This document shows positions 50,644 to 59,175 of a stretch of 64,000 bases of DNA, piece by piece. Each line of letters starts with the position of its first letter. Position 1 is the first letter of the stretch. This DNA is from an uncultured Candidatus Saccharibacteria bacterium (GTDB lineage: Bacteria; Patescibacteriota; Saccharimonadia; Saccharimonadales; Saccharimonadaceae), in contig CAPFSK010000001.1 in assembly GCA_948614045.1 (NCBI GenBank), positions 124,001 through 188,000 on the forward strand, read 5' to 3'. The notes under the pieces are model-generated. The model saw only the letters and a program-made list of their open reading frames with translations. It did not search any database and was not told the DNA's origin. Both the position numbers and the translations under genes were made by a program.

Positions 50644-50739
50644 GTTTTCCTTATATTTATATTGTATAACAAGCGCAGATGTACGAGCAAAAGACAAAAC
50701 AGTACGTCAAAATCTAGACCTCTAGGAGGTTATACTCTC

Positions 50740-50768
50740 ATTATAGCACACATGTTTAAAAATGTCAA
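50740..50768 (-). promoter_or_regulatory. Consensus promoter of the PIN-TRAM gene
   Basis: Minus strand TTGACA (50763-50768), 17-base spacer, TATAAT (50740-50745). A leader of ~90 bases follows. Confidence 0.8.
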
Positions 50769-50769
50769 A

Positions 50770-51942
50770 CTAAACATCAATCTGGTCGACACCGTATTCA
50801 CGAGTGTACCTAGTATTCTCGGCGAGGACTTTTTCGTATTTTTCGACCAAATCGTCGCGTTTTTCGAGCTTGGCGACATCAATCGCGAGGTGATACCTGG
50901 AGGCGCGGTTCATACTCAGCATTTCAAACGGGGTCGTCGTGCTGCCCTTTTCGAGAAAGCCGTGAACCTTGAGGCGTTTCGTATCAGTGTAATTACTAAG
51001 AATTTGCCTCAGAGTCGCCGGATAGCCATGGAAATTAGCTATAATCGGCTTGTCGGACGTAAAGAGCTCCTGGAACTTGCTCGGGCTAAGCTTACACTCG
51101 GTCGCGCCAATCGCTTCGTAAGACAGAGCTGAGATATTGACGAAGCGGAATTTCTTCTCCGGAAGGTCTTTGCGGAGAATCTCTATGGCTTTTAGGGCTT
51201 CACAGGAGACAATATCGCCGGCGGCAGTAAAAATGTAATCGGGATTATCGTCCGAAGCAAAATCGAAGATACTAGCACCACCTTGACTAAATTGGTCGTC
51301 AGCCTGATGCGAATCGAGCCAGCGAGGCTGGTCGGTTTTGTTAAATGTTGTAAGATTTACAACATTTGTCGAACGCATCATATAGATAAAGCTAGCTTCG
51401 GCCGCAACATCATCAACCGGGAAGAGACAGTTCGCATGATTGCTCGGGATACTGAGCAGCGTAGAAATCAGGGCCGGGGATTGATGGGTGAAGCCATTGT
51501 GATCTTGACGCCAACAGGTACTGGTCGAGAGGAGATTTGCAGCGGGATAATCTGGGCGCCATTTCACGCCGGCAGATTGGTCGAGGAATTTCAGGTGTTG
51601 GAGAATCTGCGCGGTGATGATCGCAAAAAAAGCTTCGTAACTCGTCATGACGGCAGGTTCGCCAGCGACGAGGTGACCGACCATACAAGCAAACAAGGCA
51701 TTCTCGGAAAGCATCTCGACGATCCGACCATTCGTGGATTCGGGCAAATCGAATCCTTGGCGTGGGAGATTCCAAGCACGCTCAGAGACTTCGTAGACCG
51801 CGTCGAGCTTGTTACTAGTGGTTTCGTCAGGGGAAAAGAGATAAAAGTCTTCGTGTTTCGACATGTAATCAGCCATGATAGCACCGATACTACGAGCTGG
51901 AGAGAATTTGTCCTTGCCGGGGTTATCAACAACGTCAATCAT
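50770..51942 (-). CDS. xfp: Phosphoketolase, C-terminal subunit (split gene)
   Basis: 390 residues matching the middle (pyrimidine-binding) and C-terminal domains of xylulose-5-phosphate/fructose-6-phosphate phosphoketolase: YLFSPDETTSNKLDAVYEV, TSYEAFFAIITAQ, STCWRQDHNGFTHQSPALI, FTAAGDIVSCEAL and HGFLEKGSTTTPFEML. It starts inside the last codon of the N-terminal gene (ATGA), so translation is coupled. The ~60-residue linker found between the domains in one-piece enzymes is missing. It contains a palindrome copy at 51343. Confidence 0.9.
   Translation of the reverse strand: MIDVVDNPGKDKFSPARSIGAIMADYMSKHEDFYLFSPDETTSNKLDAVYEVSERAWNLPRQGFDLPESTNGRIVEMLSENALFACMVGHLVAGEPAVMTSYEAFFAIITAQILQHLKFLDQSAGVKWRPDYPAANLLSTSTCWRQDHNGFTHQSPALISTLLSIPSNHANCLFPVDDVAAEASFIYMMRSTNVVNLTTFNKTDQPRWLDSHQADDQFSQGGASIFDFASDDNPDYIFTAAGDIVSCEALKAIEILRKDLPEKKFRFVNISALSYEAIGATECKLSPSKFQELFTSDKPIIANFHGYPATLRQILSNYTDTKRLKVHGFLEKGSTTTPFEMLSMNRASRYHLAIDVAKLEKRDDLVEKYEKVLAENTRYTREYGVDQIDV
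51343..51367. promoter_or_regulatory. Intragenic copy of the GTTGTAA palindrome
   Basis: AAATGTTGTAA-GAT-TTACAACATTT, perfect 11-bp arms, inside the phosphoketolase C-terminal gene (codons of VVNLTT). Confidence 0.35.
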
Positions 51943-53027
51943 AACCGAAATCCTTTCTTCGTATCAAATAGTTCATTGAAATGATAGCTCGTGAGCCAAT
52001 CTTCGAGGATTTTAAGCTCGTCGGAGTCTTCTTTCGCATTCGGCAAAGGAATCTGGTGAGCAAGATAGTTGCCGGCGACCTTTTTGCCATGAACTTCGGT
52101 CGGGCCGGTCGCGCCTTTTTCGGTACGCAAAATAAAGAATGGATATTCATATTTTTCGGCTTGAGCTAGAGCGTCTTGGAAAGTTTCGGGTTTATCGCCG
52201 TTGATTTCGATCGGCGTATAGCCAAAACCGCGAATCATTTCGTTCAGCTCGCGCTCTGACTTGCGACCGTATAGAGTCGGGCCAGAAATTTTGTAGCCGT
52301 TGAGATGTAAAATCGGCAAAACTTTTCCATGATAAAGGTGGCTACCGGAAGTTTTGACGAGATTTAGCGAAGCTAGAGCGGAGGCGGTCTCTAATTCCCC
52401 ATCGCCAAGCATAACTGCGACAGTGCGCTCAGGATGCCCCAGCACATAACCATAAGCTGCGCCAAGAGCATAGCCTAATTCTCCACCTTCACAAATCACG
52501 CCGGGAGTAAAAGGGCTGGCGTGAGACGGGAACCCGCCAGGCCAGGAGAAATTGCGACAGATATAAGCAATACCTTTTTCGTCAAGCGTAGCCTTCGAGT
52601 CGACTTTGGCAAGTTCGCCGTCGAGGAATAAGTTAGCCTGGAGCGCAGGAAAACCGTGACCAGGGCCAAGAACGAAATAAAAGTTCGGATCAGGAACACG
52701 AGGCTCGGAATGATAGCTATCGTCATTGTCCTGGGATTTCTGCTTCACGGCAAACGGGTCGAAATCTTCTAGCTTTTGCTTACTACTAGCAGAAGCGGAA
52801 TGATCGGTATTAGCGCTTTTGCTAAAATAGTACTTAAGATTAGTATAGGCGACATCAATGCCATGGCAAGTTCCCCAGTGGCCAAGAAGACGAGGCTTAA
52901 TATCGTCAAAAGTTAGCTTGCGCAGAAGTAGATAATTGTCTTGGAGGAAAAGCTGTGCCACTACCAAATAATCGCTGGCGCGGACGCGACGACGAATCGT
53001 CTCAAGATTGCTCCCATGTGTTTCCAT
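51939..53027 (-). CDS. xfp: Phosphoketolase, N-terminal subunit (split gene)
   Basis: 362 residues matching the thiamine-diphosphate-binding N-terminal domain: LLGHWGTCHGIDVAYTNL, VLGPGHGFPALQANLFLDG, EGGELGYALGAAYG, VMLGDGELETASA, LHLNGYKISGPTLYG and AHQIPLPNAKED. Phosphoketolase cleaves xylulose-5-P or fructose-6-P with phosphate to acetyl phosphate and a shorter sugar phosphate, giving ATP through acetate kinase. In most bacteria it is one chain of about 800 residues; the two parts here total 752. A leaderless TATAAT precedes the ATG. Confidence 0.92.
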   Translation of the reverse strand: METHGSNLETIRRRVRASDYLVVAQLFLQDNYLLLRKLTFDDIKPRLLGHWGTCHGIDVAYTNLKYYFSKSANTDHSASASSKQKLEDFDPFAVKQKSQDNDDSYHSEPRVPDPNFYFVLGPGHGFPALQANLFLDGELAKVDSKATLDEKGIAYICRNFSWPGGFPSHASPFTPGVICEGGELGYALGAAYGYVLGHPERTVAVMLGDGELETASALASLNLVKTSGSHLYHGKVLPILHLNGYKISGPTLYGRKSERELNEMIRGFGYTPIEINGDKPETFQDALAQAEKYEYPFFILRTEKGATGPTEVHGKKVAGNYLAHQIPLPNAKEDSDELKILEDWLTSYHFNELFDTKKGFRL

Positions 53028-53127
53028 ATATTCTTATTATAACAGTTTTGGTAATTTTTTGGAGAATGTTTATGGTTTTTGCGAAGCAGTTTAAGGTTGA
53101 TTTTTGCGCCGTAAAGAGACAAGGTAA

Positions 53128-53658
53128 TTACTTGTGCTTGACTTTGACCATCGCCGCGCGGATAACTGAACCGTCATAAAGATATCCGGGGCGCAGAGTT
53201 TCAGCGATAACTTCTGTATCACCCTCGTCATCTTCGACGGAGACCGCTTCGTGGAGATCGGGGTTGAATTCAGTGCCAGGAGTAGAATCAATCTGCGCTA
53301 GACCGAGGTTGGCTAAAGTTTTGTCAAAATTCTTGCGTAGAGGAGAAAGCTGCTCGGGGTAAGCACTCAGCGCGCGTTCAAAATCGTCAACAAGCGGAAG
53401 AAATTTCTCGACGGTGGCATATTTCGCGGCAGACATGGCGAGAGTTTTCTGGCTTTCGACTTGCTTGCGATAGTTCTCAAAATCAGCACGAGTACGCTGG
53501 AGATCGCCAAGTAATTCGGCCGTCGCGTCAGTTTGCGCAGTGACAGTTTCTACCTCGGGCTGAGCAGCAGAATCGGGTGCCTGAGTGGAGTCTATAATTT
53601 CGTCAGGCTGCGCAGCAATGTCTTCCGGGGAGTTTTCTTCGATTTTGACTTTTTTCAT
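53128..53658 (-). CDS. grpE: Nucleotide exchange factor GrpE
   Basis: GrpE releases ADP from DnaK. 176 residues: an acidic disordered start, a long helix (TAELLGDLQRTRADFENYRKQVESQ), and a beta-wing with STPGTEFNPDLHEAVSVEDD and VIAETLRPGYLYDGSVIRAAMVKV. It lies 12 bases after hrcA and is presumably under the CIRCE operator. dnaK is not next to it. Confidence 0.93.
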   Translation of the reverse strand: MKKVKIEENSPEDIAAQPDEIIDSTQAPDSAAQPEVETVTAQTDATAELLGDLQRTRADFENYRKQVESQKTLAMSAAKYATVEKFLPLVDDFERALSAYPEQLSPLRKNFDKTLANLGLAQIDSTPGTEFNPDLHEAVSVEDDEGDTEVIAETLRPGYLYDGSVIRAAMVKVKHK

Positions 53659-53670
53659 ATAATTCCTTCC

Positions 53671-54426
53671 TTATTTTAGAGATAATGCATTTTCCAGCAT
53701 GACACCAGCTTGACGCACGAGCGACATGACACGGGCGTAATTTTGACGAGTCGGGCCAAGCACGCCAATATAGCTCCGATCGGAATATGGCGAACGGAAA
53801 CGGCTAACGATTAAAGAAACTTGAGAAGTTTTGCCGATAGGATTTTCTTGGCCAATAAAGATATTGAGCGGCTGGCCAGGTGCAGCTTCGCGAAGCCAAG
53901 GTTCAAGATTGTCGAGCAACTTCGCGACGGCCTGGACGCGCTGATTGTCAAGAAACTCAGGCTGAGTAAAAAGTCGAGCGATACCAGACATGTATAGCTG
54001 GTCGCCGATCGTAGCGAGGCCAAGATTGCCAGTCAGCTCAACTAGCGAATCGACGGCGCCACGAATTGCAAAATCGGCACGAGTCTGCGAGCTAATGCGA
54101 ACTTCAAGTACACGGTTCCCCCGTTCAAGCGGTTTATCATCGGGCGTTTCGCGACGTAGCGGAATCGCAGATTCGACTTCTTCAGGATTTTCCGACAGAG
54201 TATTCACATAATAGCGATACCCTGCGTCAGTCGGGACGCGACCAGCGGAAGTATGCGGTTGAGCAATATAGCCGTATTCTTCGAGGCGAGCCATCTCGGC
54301 GCGGATTGTAGCCGAAGATACGTCAAAAAGTTTTGCCAGAGTAACGCTACCGACTGGAGTAGCTAACTCAGCGTATTCTTCGATAATTGCAAAGAGGATT
54401 CCCTCTTGGCGTTTTGTCAAACTCAT
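53671..54426 (-). CDS. hrcA: Heat-shock repressor HrcA (short form)
   Basis: HrcA binds CIRCE and represses chaperone genes; GroEL keeps it active. The winged-helix N-terminus is complete (SLTKRQEGILFAIIEEYA, SSATIRAEMARLEEYGYI, HTSAGRVPTDAGYRYYV). At 251 residues it is about 90 shorter than usual; the loss lies in the middle and C-terminal dimerisation/GAF-like parts, though GPTRQNYARVMSLVR is kept. The ATG at 54426 lies 6 bases after TATAAT. Confidence 0.9.
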   Translation of the reverse strand: MSLTKRQEGILFAIIEEYAELATPVGSVTLAKLFDVSSATIRAEMARLEEYGYIAQPHTSAGRVPTDAGYRYYVNTLSENPEEVESAIPLRRETPDDKPLERGNRVLEVRISSQTRADFAIRGAVDSLVELTGNLGLATIGDQLYMSGIARLFTQPEFLDNQRVQAVAKLLDNLEPWLREAAPGQPLNIFIGQENPIGKTSQVSLIVSRFRSPYSDRSYIGVLGPTRQNYARVMSLVRQAGVMLENALSLK

Positions 54427-54443
54427 ACTTTCATTATAGCAAA

Positions 54444-54470
54444 TTAGCACTCTTTTCGCAATAGTGCTAG
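54444..54470. promoter_or_regulatory. CIRCE operator
   Basis: TTAGCACTC, 9-base spacer, TAGTGCTAG: matches the CIRCE consensus (TTAGCACTC-N9-GAGTGCTAA) except at the outer bases of the right half. It lies 18 bases upstream of the hrcA start, across the -35 region, so hrcA-grpE should be autoregulated. The divergent gene at 54509 may also feel it. Confidence 0.88.
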
Positions 54471-54508
54471 ATGGGAGACAGATTGGACTTTTATGCTATA
54501 ATCAATAT

Positions 54509-55147
54509 ATGGAAGAACAGATACAGAATATTAAGACTTGGCTCGGGCGCGGAAGCATAAATATCTTCGGCTTACCAATGAGCGGTAAAGATACGGTGGG
54601 GGTGCGACTCGCGGAGACGATTGGGGGGAAATTTTTGTCTTCAGGCATTATTGTGCGGGCGTTAGAAAAATCAACACAGCAGAATCATACGGGCGAAGGT
54701 AAATTGATGCCGTCAAATGTGTTTTATGAATGGGTCTTGCCATATTTTGAAAAAAATGAGCTATTAAACTACCCTTTAGTTTTGTCATCAATTGGGCGCT
54801 GGGAAGGCGAAGAGAATCAAGTAATGAGCGTGGCACGGGAGAGTGGGCATCCGATTCGCGCAGTAGTTATGCTACAGCTTTCGGAACAAGATGCAATTGA
54901 GCGTTGGGAGGCAGCGAAGCTCTTGAACGATCGCGGGCTGAGGGCGGATGATGCCGACCCGGCAGTATTTCAGACGCGGATTAATGAATATCGCGAGAAA
55001 ACCGTACCTGTTCTAAAACATTATCAGGAATTAGGGCTTCTTCTTCCAGTGAAGGCTGATGCGCCGCGCGATCAGGTATTTGCGAACGTGATTGAGGCGT
55101 TGGATAGTTTTGCGCGCCGTTCGGGCAATTTCACGACGGAATTGTAA
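54509..55147 (+). CDS. Adenylate-kinase-like nucleotide kinase
   Basis: 212 residues with P-loop GLPMSGKDTVG near 20-30, GKLMPSNVFYEWV and, near the end, DRGLRADDADPAVFQTRINEYREKT, matching the R-x-D-D...R-x-x-x-Y region of adenylate kinases. The lid looks minimal. It could use other nucleoside monophosphates. TATAAT ends six bases before the ATG (leaderless). Its 3' end overlaps the convergent lipoprotein gene by 117 bases, unusual for this window. Confidence 0.7.
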   Translation: MEEQIQNIKTWLGRGSINIFGLPMSGKDTVGVRLAETIGGKFLSSGIIVRALEKSTQQNHTGEGKLMPSNVFYEWVLPYFEKNELLNYPLVLSSIGRWEGEENQVMSVARESGHPIRAVVMLQLSEQDAIERWEAAKLLNDRGLRADDADPAVFQTRINEYREKTVPVLKHYQELGLLLPVKADAPRDQVFANVIEALDSFARRSGNFTTEL

Positions 55148-56617
55148 AATAATATAGACTGTTCCAGCCGAAATGATAAGTGCTACGATGCCGGCGGCAA
55201 TGAAGACCGATTTGCTGGAGGACGTATTGGGGACGAGAGCGTAGGTTGCGCCATCATTGTTAGAGGTAATCTTACGGCAGCGATTAGTTTCAGGATTACG
55301 CTCGTAACCAGCCTTGCACTCTTTTGCCCCGCTGGACTCGGCGATTTTCTTACAACGTCCAGTCAGAGGATTGAGATATTTCCCTTCGGGACAAACCGTG
55401 GTACCTGAGCTGGAAGTTATGTTGACGCAGTTACCAGTGTCGGGATTGATAGTTTTGCCCGCAGGACAAGTGCGAAATTCTTGATAGGCATTTGCGCTGC
55501 CCGGAGTAGGTGCGTAGGTCAGATCCCAAATTTCTTCACTACCAGTAGTATAGAAACGAGCATAGCTAGTAGACTTTTTCTGACCATGATTATAGACTAG
55601 GGTGTCGACGGTTGCCCCGTTGGTGTCTATGAGTTCTATTGTATTAGAGGAATTAGGATTTTTTGTCAGGCTAAAGCTAGTAGTCTGGGCTGACGGATAG
55701 TAGGCATAATAGCTATCGGCGGTAATTTCTCCAGAGAGGTAATAGGTTTTGTTCTTATAGCGAAGCGCGCATCGGTCCATGACAACTGTCTGACCAGAAG
55801 GATTATAAAGTTCAATAAATTGTTCGGACTTGTCGTTTGCATAATAAGCAAGAATTTCAGAAAATTCTAAATCGTAGCAGCGCGAGGTGGTTTCGGTAGA
55901 ATTGTCGTTAGATCCGTCAGGGTTGTCCGGCATCGGCGGGAGGACGAGCGAGGGTTGAGACGGGTCGAAATCGGGTTCATAGTCAATAATATGCTCAAAG
56001 TTCCCAGTATCAGAATTACGCACGAGCGTAGTGGGTTTGGCGCTCTTGAAGCTCGATAAACAACCCTCGCCGCTTCCCCAGCAAACTTGGTCGATGGTTT
56101 CATTATGATAAGTCAATTCAACCCGGCCATTCGCCATAGCGAGCGTCGTCATATAGGTTGCGTCCGCCCGATCGCTAGCTGGCGACCGAGCGTAACGCAT
56201 GAGGAGAGTCTCGCCAGTCATAAGGCTTCCCTCCGCAAAGTCAAGGAGGAGGGTGGTTTTACCGCTGGAGTTCGTATAACGAAGTCCATAACCAGCGAGC
56301 GAAAAATCAGGATTGTCGACATTTTTCTGCAACTCGATGAGCTCGCCGACATTTTGAGCTCCATCAATGGTATAGCCAGGATTAACAGCTTGAATTATAA
56401 GATCGGTTGTGAATTTGAAACTATCATCTGGTTCTTTTGGCAAGTCAGGGGCAGGATTGTCAGAGTTAGGTTCGTCGATTGTTGAATTGTCCGCCTGAGG
56501 CTCTTGCAATAGCCGAGAAGAGGAAGCAATAATGGGACTAATTTGACAGCCACAGCAACTTAAAATCGCAGTACCAAACAGTAGGCTGAACCGAAAATGA
56601 TGTAAAAATTTCTTCAT
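55031..56617 (-). CDS. Lipoprotein with lamin-tail domain and Cys-rich repeats
   Basis: About 528 residues. Signal peptide ending in SCCGC (possible lipobox), a linker rich in Asp/Pro, an unknown beta domain, a lamin-tail-like domain (FSEILAYYANDKSEQFIELYNP...ALRYKNKTYYLSG), three short Cys repeats (CPAGKTINPDTGNC, CPEGKYLNPLTGRC, CKAGYERNPETNRC), then a membrane segment and a basic tail. So both ends may touch the membrane. Leaderless start at 56617 (TATGCT six bases upstream); the longer frame to 56728 is not supported. The C-terminal tail overlaps the kinase gene on the other strand. Confidence 0.72.
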   Translation of the reverse strand: MKKFLHHFRFSLLFGTAILSCCGCQISPIIASSSRLLQEPQADNSTIDEPNSDNPAPDLPKEPDDSFKFTTDLIIQAVNPGYTIDGAQNVGELIELQKNVDNPDFSLAGYGLRYTNSSGKTTLLLDFAEGSLMTGETLLMRYARSPASDRADATYMTTLAMANGRVELTYHNETIDQVCWGSGEGCLSSFKSAKPTTLVRNSDTGNFEHIIDYEPDFDPSQPSLVLPPMPDNPDGSNDNSTETTSRCYDLEFSEILAYYANDKSEQFIELYNPSGQTVVMDRCALRYKNKTYYLSGEITADSYYAYYPSAQTTSFSLTKNPNSSNTIELIDTNGATVDTLVYNHGQKKSTSYARFYTTGSEEIWDLTYAPTPGSANAYQEFRTCPAGKTINPDTGNCVNITSSSGTTVCPEGKYLNPLTGRCKKIAESSGAKECKAGYERNPETNRCRKITSNNDGATYALVPNTSSSKSVFIAAGIVALIISAGTVYIILQFRREIARTARKTIQRLNHVRKYLIARRISLHWKKKP

Positions 56618-56639
56618 GAACGGAGCATAGCACAAAATG

Positions 56640-56660
56640 AAAAAATTTAGCAAGCATAAG
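56640..56660 (-). promoter_or_regulatory. CTTATGCTTGC upstream element and -35 of the lipoprotein promoter
   Basis: Minus strand CTTATGCTTGCTAAA, the same element that precedes peptide genes 1 and 2; TTGCTA is 18 bases from TATGCT. Confidence 0.5.
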
Positions 56661-56677
56661 TGTGATATAATTTTGGT

Positions 56678-57370
56678 ATGGAGATGATAGTTCCCTTTAG
56701 TGAGGTGTTTTTGGCCGCGGTGATTCACGCGACTTTGCAGCTTAGTTTGGGAGCGTTACTGTTGCTTTATCATGCAAGCCTTGGTAAGCATGTGCGGAAA
56801 AAGACGCGCTTTCTAGTAGATAGTTATATTTCTGGAATGGGGATGTTGGTGTTTTTGGGGCTTGCGGCGACGATTTTTGTTCTTGACCGTTATTTTGAGA
56901 AGCCCCTATACATTGAGGAGCTTGTAATCGTAGTAGGAATGTTAGTGGCGCTGGCGATTGCGACGTGGTTCTTCTATTATCGACGCGGAAAGAGTACAGA
57001 GCTGTGGTTACCTCGGAGCGTGGCACGTTTTATTGATAAGCGCGCGAAGACGACCAATAGCAATACCGAGGCATTCTCGTTGGGGGTTTTGACGAGCCTA
57101 GCAGAAATGCCATTTACGATAGTCTTATTCGTGGTCGCGGCGAATAGCATTTTGGTCCTGCCACACTTATATCAGATTCTTGCGGTAGCAATGTACACGA
57201 TTATCACTATTGTGCCGCCGATTGTGCTACGATTTGCAATACGTAAAGGGCAAACCGTAGTGGACATTCAGAGATGGAGGGTGAAACATAAATTATTCTT
57301 TCGGTTGTTGACGTGTGTAGGGTTTTTGGCGCTGGGATTCTTCTTGTTTACTTTTGAGGTTCTAGTATGA
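56678..57370 (+). CDS. Polytopic membrane protein, unknown
   Basis: 230 residues with six or seven hydrophobic segments (ALLLLYHASLG region, MGMLVFLGLAATIFVL, ELVIVVGMLVALAIATWFFYY, IVLFVVAANSILVLP, LAVAMYTIITIVPPIVL, LTCVGFLALGFFLFTF). A loop with EAFSLGVLTSLAEMPF resembles LysE/GAP-type transport proteins, but not enough to name one. Leaderless start (TATAAT six bases upstream). Overlaps the next start by 4 bases. Confidence 0.55.
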   Translation: MEMIVPFSEVFLAAVIHATLQLSLGALLLLYHASLGKHVRKKTRFLVDSYISGMGMLVFLGLAATIFVLDRYFEKPLYIEELVIVVGMLVALAIATWFFYYRRGKSTELWLPRSVARFIDKRAKTTNSNTEAFSLGVLTSLAEMPFTIVLFVVAANSILVLPHLYQILAVAMYTIITIVPPIVLRFAIRKGQTVVDIQRWRVKHKLFFRLLTCVGFLALGFFLFTFEVLV

Positions 57371-57717
57371 CAGAAAAGTCTAGTAAGGAAAAGCAAAAAC
57401 GTCTTAGAATTAAGCGTAAGCGGGGTGCTTGTCAACCCGTAGCCGCAAGCGGCATAAAACGACGCAATAAAAGTCAACCCGTAACCTTTAGCGAAAATGA
57501 GTTGAGAGAAGAGCTATTGCGCGAGGCGAAAGCCCTCAGAATGCCAGCAGGAGCAGCGGAAGTCATTGCATCTAAGGTGGCGGAGCAAGTTAGCAAGTGG
57601 GCAGCCAAACGGCCGGCGGTAACCGTAGACGATATCTATCGACGGATAGCAGTGGAAGCGGAAAAATATAGTGCTGATTTGGCTTATGTCTATCAAAATC
57701 GTGGTAAAATAATATAA
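57367..57717 (+). CDS. Small protein with an ATP-cone-like helical domain
   Basis: 116 residues. A basic N-terminus (KEKQKRLRIKRKRG) and a helical second half (ELREELLREAKALRMPAGAAEVIASKVAEQV...TVDDIYRRIAVEAEKYSADLAYVYQN) like the ATP-cone regulatory domain of ribonucleotide reductases and NrdR, but without NrdR's zinc ribbon. The DNA carries a 12-base direct repeat (GTCAACCCGTA). Translationally coupled to the membrane protein upstream. Confidence 0.5.
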   Translation: MTEKSSKEKQKRLRIKRKRGACQPVAASGIKRRNKSQPVTFSENELREELLREAKALRMPAGAAEVIASKVAEQVSKWAAKRPAVTVDDIYRRIAVEAEKYSADLAYVYQNRGKII

Positions 57718-57740
57718 GATGAAGATGGTGGGTAATAGTA

Positions 57741-59105
57741 ATGAGTAAGTTTGACTATCAATATGTAGTGATTGGTAGCGGCGCAGCTGGAAGCGCAGCG
57801 GCTTTGATGGCGGCTGGACTGGGAGCGCATACAGCGATCGTTGAATCGGATCGTTGGGGTGGCACGACTCTGAATTATCGTGATATTCCCTACGGTGCGG
57901 CTTTGGAATTTTCACAGCTATATGCGGAGGCGGTAGCAGGTTCGCGCTTTGGGATGTCAAGTTCGACGCTGAGATATAATTATCCAACCGTGTTAAATTG
58001 GCAAGCGGCGGCGGTGCGGCGATCAGGGGGAGGAAGTCGGAAGGTTTTTGAGAATGCCGGAATTGATTGCCATCATGGTTTCGCGCAGTTTATTAGTCCG
58101 CATGTGATTGCACTCGGGAATCGGCAAATTAGTGCGGAAAAGTTTTTGATTGCGACCGGCACGAATATTGCAGTGAATGGAATTTCGGGAATTGATACAG
58201 TAAATTGTTGGTCTCCAGATACGGCACTAAGAATGGCGAAGTTGCCAAAAGTTTTGTTGGTTGTTGGAGGTGGTTCGACGGGGTGTGAATTAGCGGAGTA
58301 TTTCGGGGCGCTCGGAGTGAAAGTTTTGATGATTGAGGCGCAAGACCGGATTCTGCCGCGCGAAGATCCGGAAGCGAGTGAGGTAATCAGTAAACATTTG
58401 CGCGATCGGTTCGGCGTGAAGATTTTGGAGAACTCGCGCGTAGTTGCCTTGGAGCAAGAACAAAATAGCCAGCGAGCAGTGTTTATTCGAGGTGGTCAAG
58501 AAAAAGCTGTGCGGGTAGAGGCGATTGTACTCGCAACTACGCCAGAACCGACGACGGATTTGGGATTGGAAAATGCGGGAGTAAAGTTTTCATATCGCGG
58601 CATTCAGACCGACCAAAATCTCAAGACGACTTGTCGCCATATTTGGGCGGCGGGCGATGTGATTGGCGGAGAGAGCTCGACGGAAAAAGCAACTTACGAG
58701 GGTAAGTTGGCGACATTGAACGCGATTAAAGGTGCCGGGAATGTGATTAATTATACTGGTTTTACTCGGATGACGAATACTTTGCCACGCGTAGCGAAAG
58801 TTGGATTGAATGAGATGGAATGCGCGCAGTTGAAACAGAAGCAGAAGACGGCATTAGTGCCGTTAGATGCGGTGAGCGCATCAAATACGAGTGATTTTCG
58901 AGCTGGGTTTGTGAAGATTACGGCAAATCTAAAAGGACAGATTATTGGTGCAACAGTAGTAGCACCGGAAGCGGACATTATTATACAAGAAATTGCGATG
59001 GCAATTCGGAATGGCTTGAAGGCGAATGAGCTCGCTGGAACGCCACATGTAGCAACGAGCTGGAGCGAAGCGGTAAGGCTTGCGGCGCGAGACTTAGCTG
59101 CGTAG
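57741..59105 (+). CDS. FAD/NAD(P)-dependent oxidoreductase of the lipoamide-dehydrogenase family, lacking the redox disulfide
   Basis: 454 residues with the FAD motif VIGSGAAGSAAA (9-20), NAD motif VVGGGSTGCELAEYFG, IWAAGDVIGG (second FAD motif) and the dimerisation domain ending in GTPHVATSWSEAVRLA. Family members have a CxxxxC disulfide (GGTCLNVGCIP) that passes electrons to lipoamide, glutathione or Hg2+. Here the same block reads GGTTLNYRDIP: Thr43 and Asp48 replace both cysteines. Thiol chemistry is therefore excluded; an NAD(P)H oxidase, a quinone reductase or a soluble transhydrogenase role is possible. Confidence 0.88.
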   Translation: MSKFDYQYVVIGSGAAGSAAALMAAGLGAHTAIVESDRWGGTTLNYRDIPYGAALEFSQLYAEAVAGSRFGMSSSTLRYNYPTVLNWQAAAVRRSGGGSRKVFENAGIDCHHGFAQFISPHVIALGNRQISAEKFLIATGTNIAVNGISGIDTVNCWSPDTALRMAKLPKVLLVVGGGSTGCELAEYFGALGVKVLMIEAQDRILPREDPEASEVISKHLRDRFGVKILENSRVVALEQEQNSQRAVFIRGGQEKAVRVEAIVLATTPEPTTDLGLENAGVKFSYRGIQTDQNLKTTCRHIWAAGDVIGGESSTEKATYEGKLATLNAIKGAGNVINYTGFTRMTNTLPRVAKVGLNEMECAQLKQKQKTALVPLDAVSASNTSDFRAGFVKITANLKGQIIGATVVAPEADIIIQEIAMAIRNGLKANELAGTPHVATSWSEAVRLAARDLAA

Positions 59106-59108
59106 TAG

Positions 59109-59137
59109 TTGACAAAAAGCTTACGGTATGTTAGAAT
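59109..59137 (+). promoter_or_regulatory. Consensus promoter reading antisense into carbamate kinase
   Basis: TTGACA (59109-59114), 17 bases, TAGAAT (59132-59137). The RNA would begin with alternative hairpins (GAGCG/CGCTC and AGCCG/CGGCT) and run antisense into the 3' end of the carbamate kinase gene. No coding sequence on this strand follows. Confidence 0.6.
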
Positions 59138-59175
59138 AGGAGCGTAAGCCGCTCTGGTCGGCTGTATCTGTAGTG

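Noticed and set aside
57418..57490. Twelve-base direct repeat GTCAACCCGTA-CC within the ATP-cone-like gene as a mobile-element footprint
   Set aside because: It is short, within a coding frame and has no inverted ends; probably local duplication.
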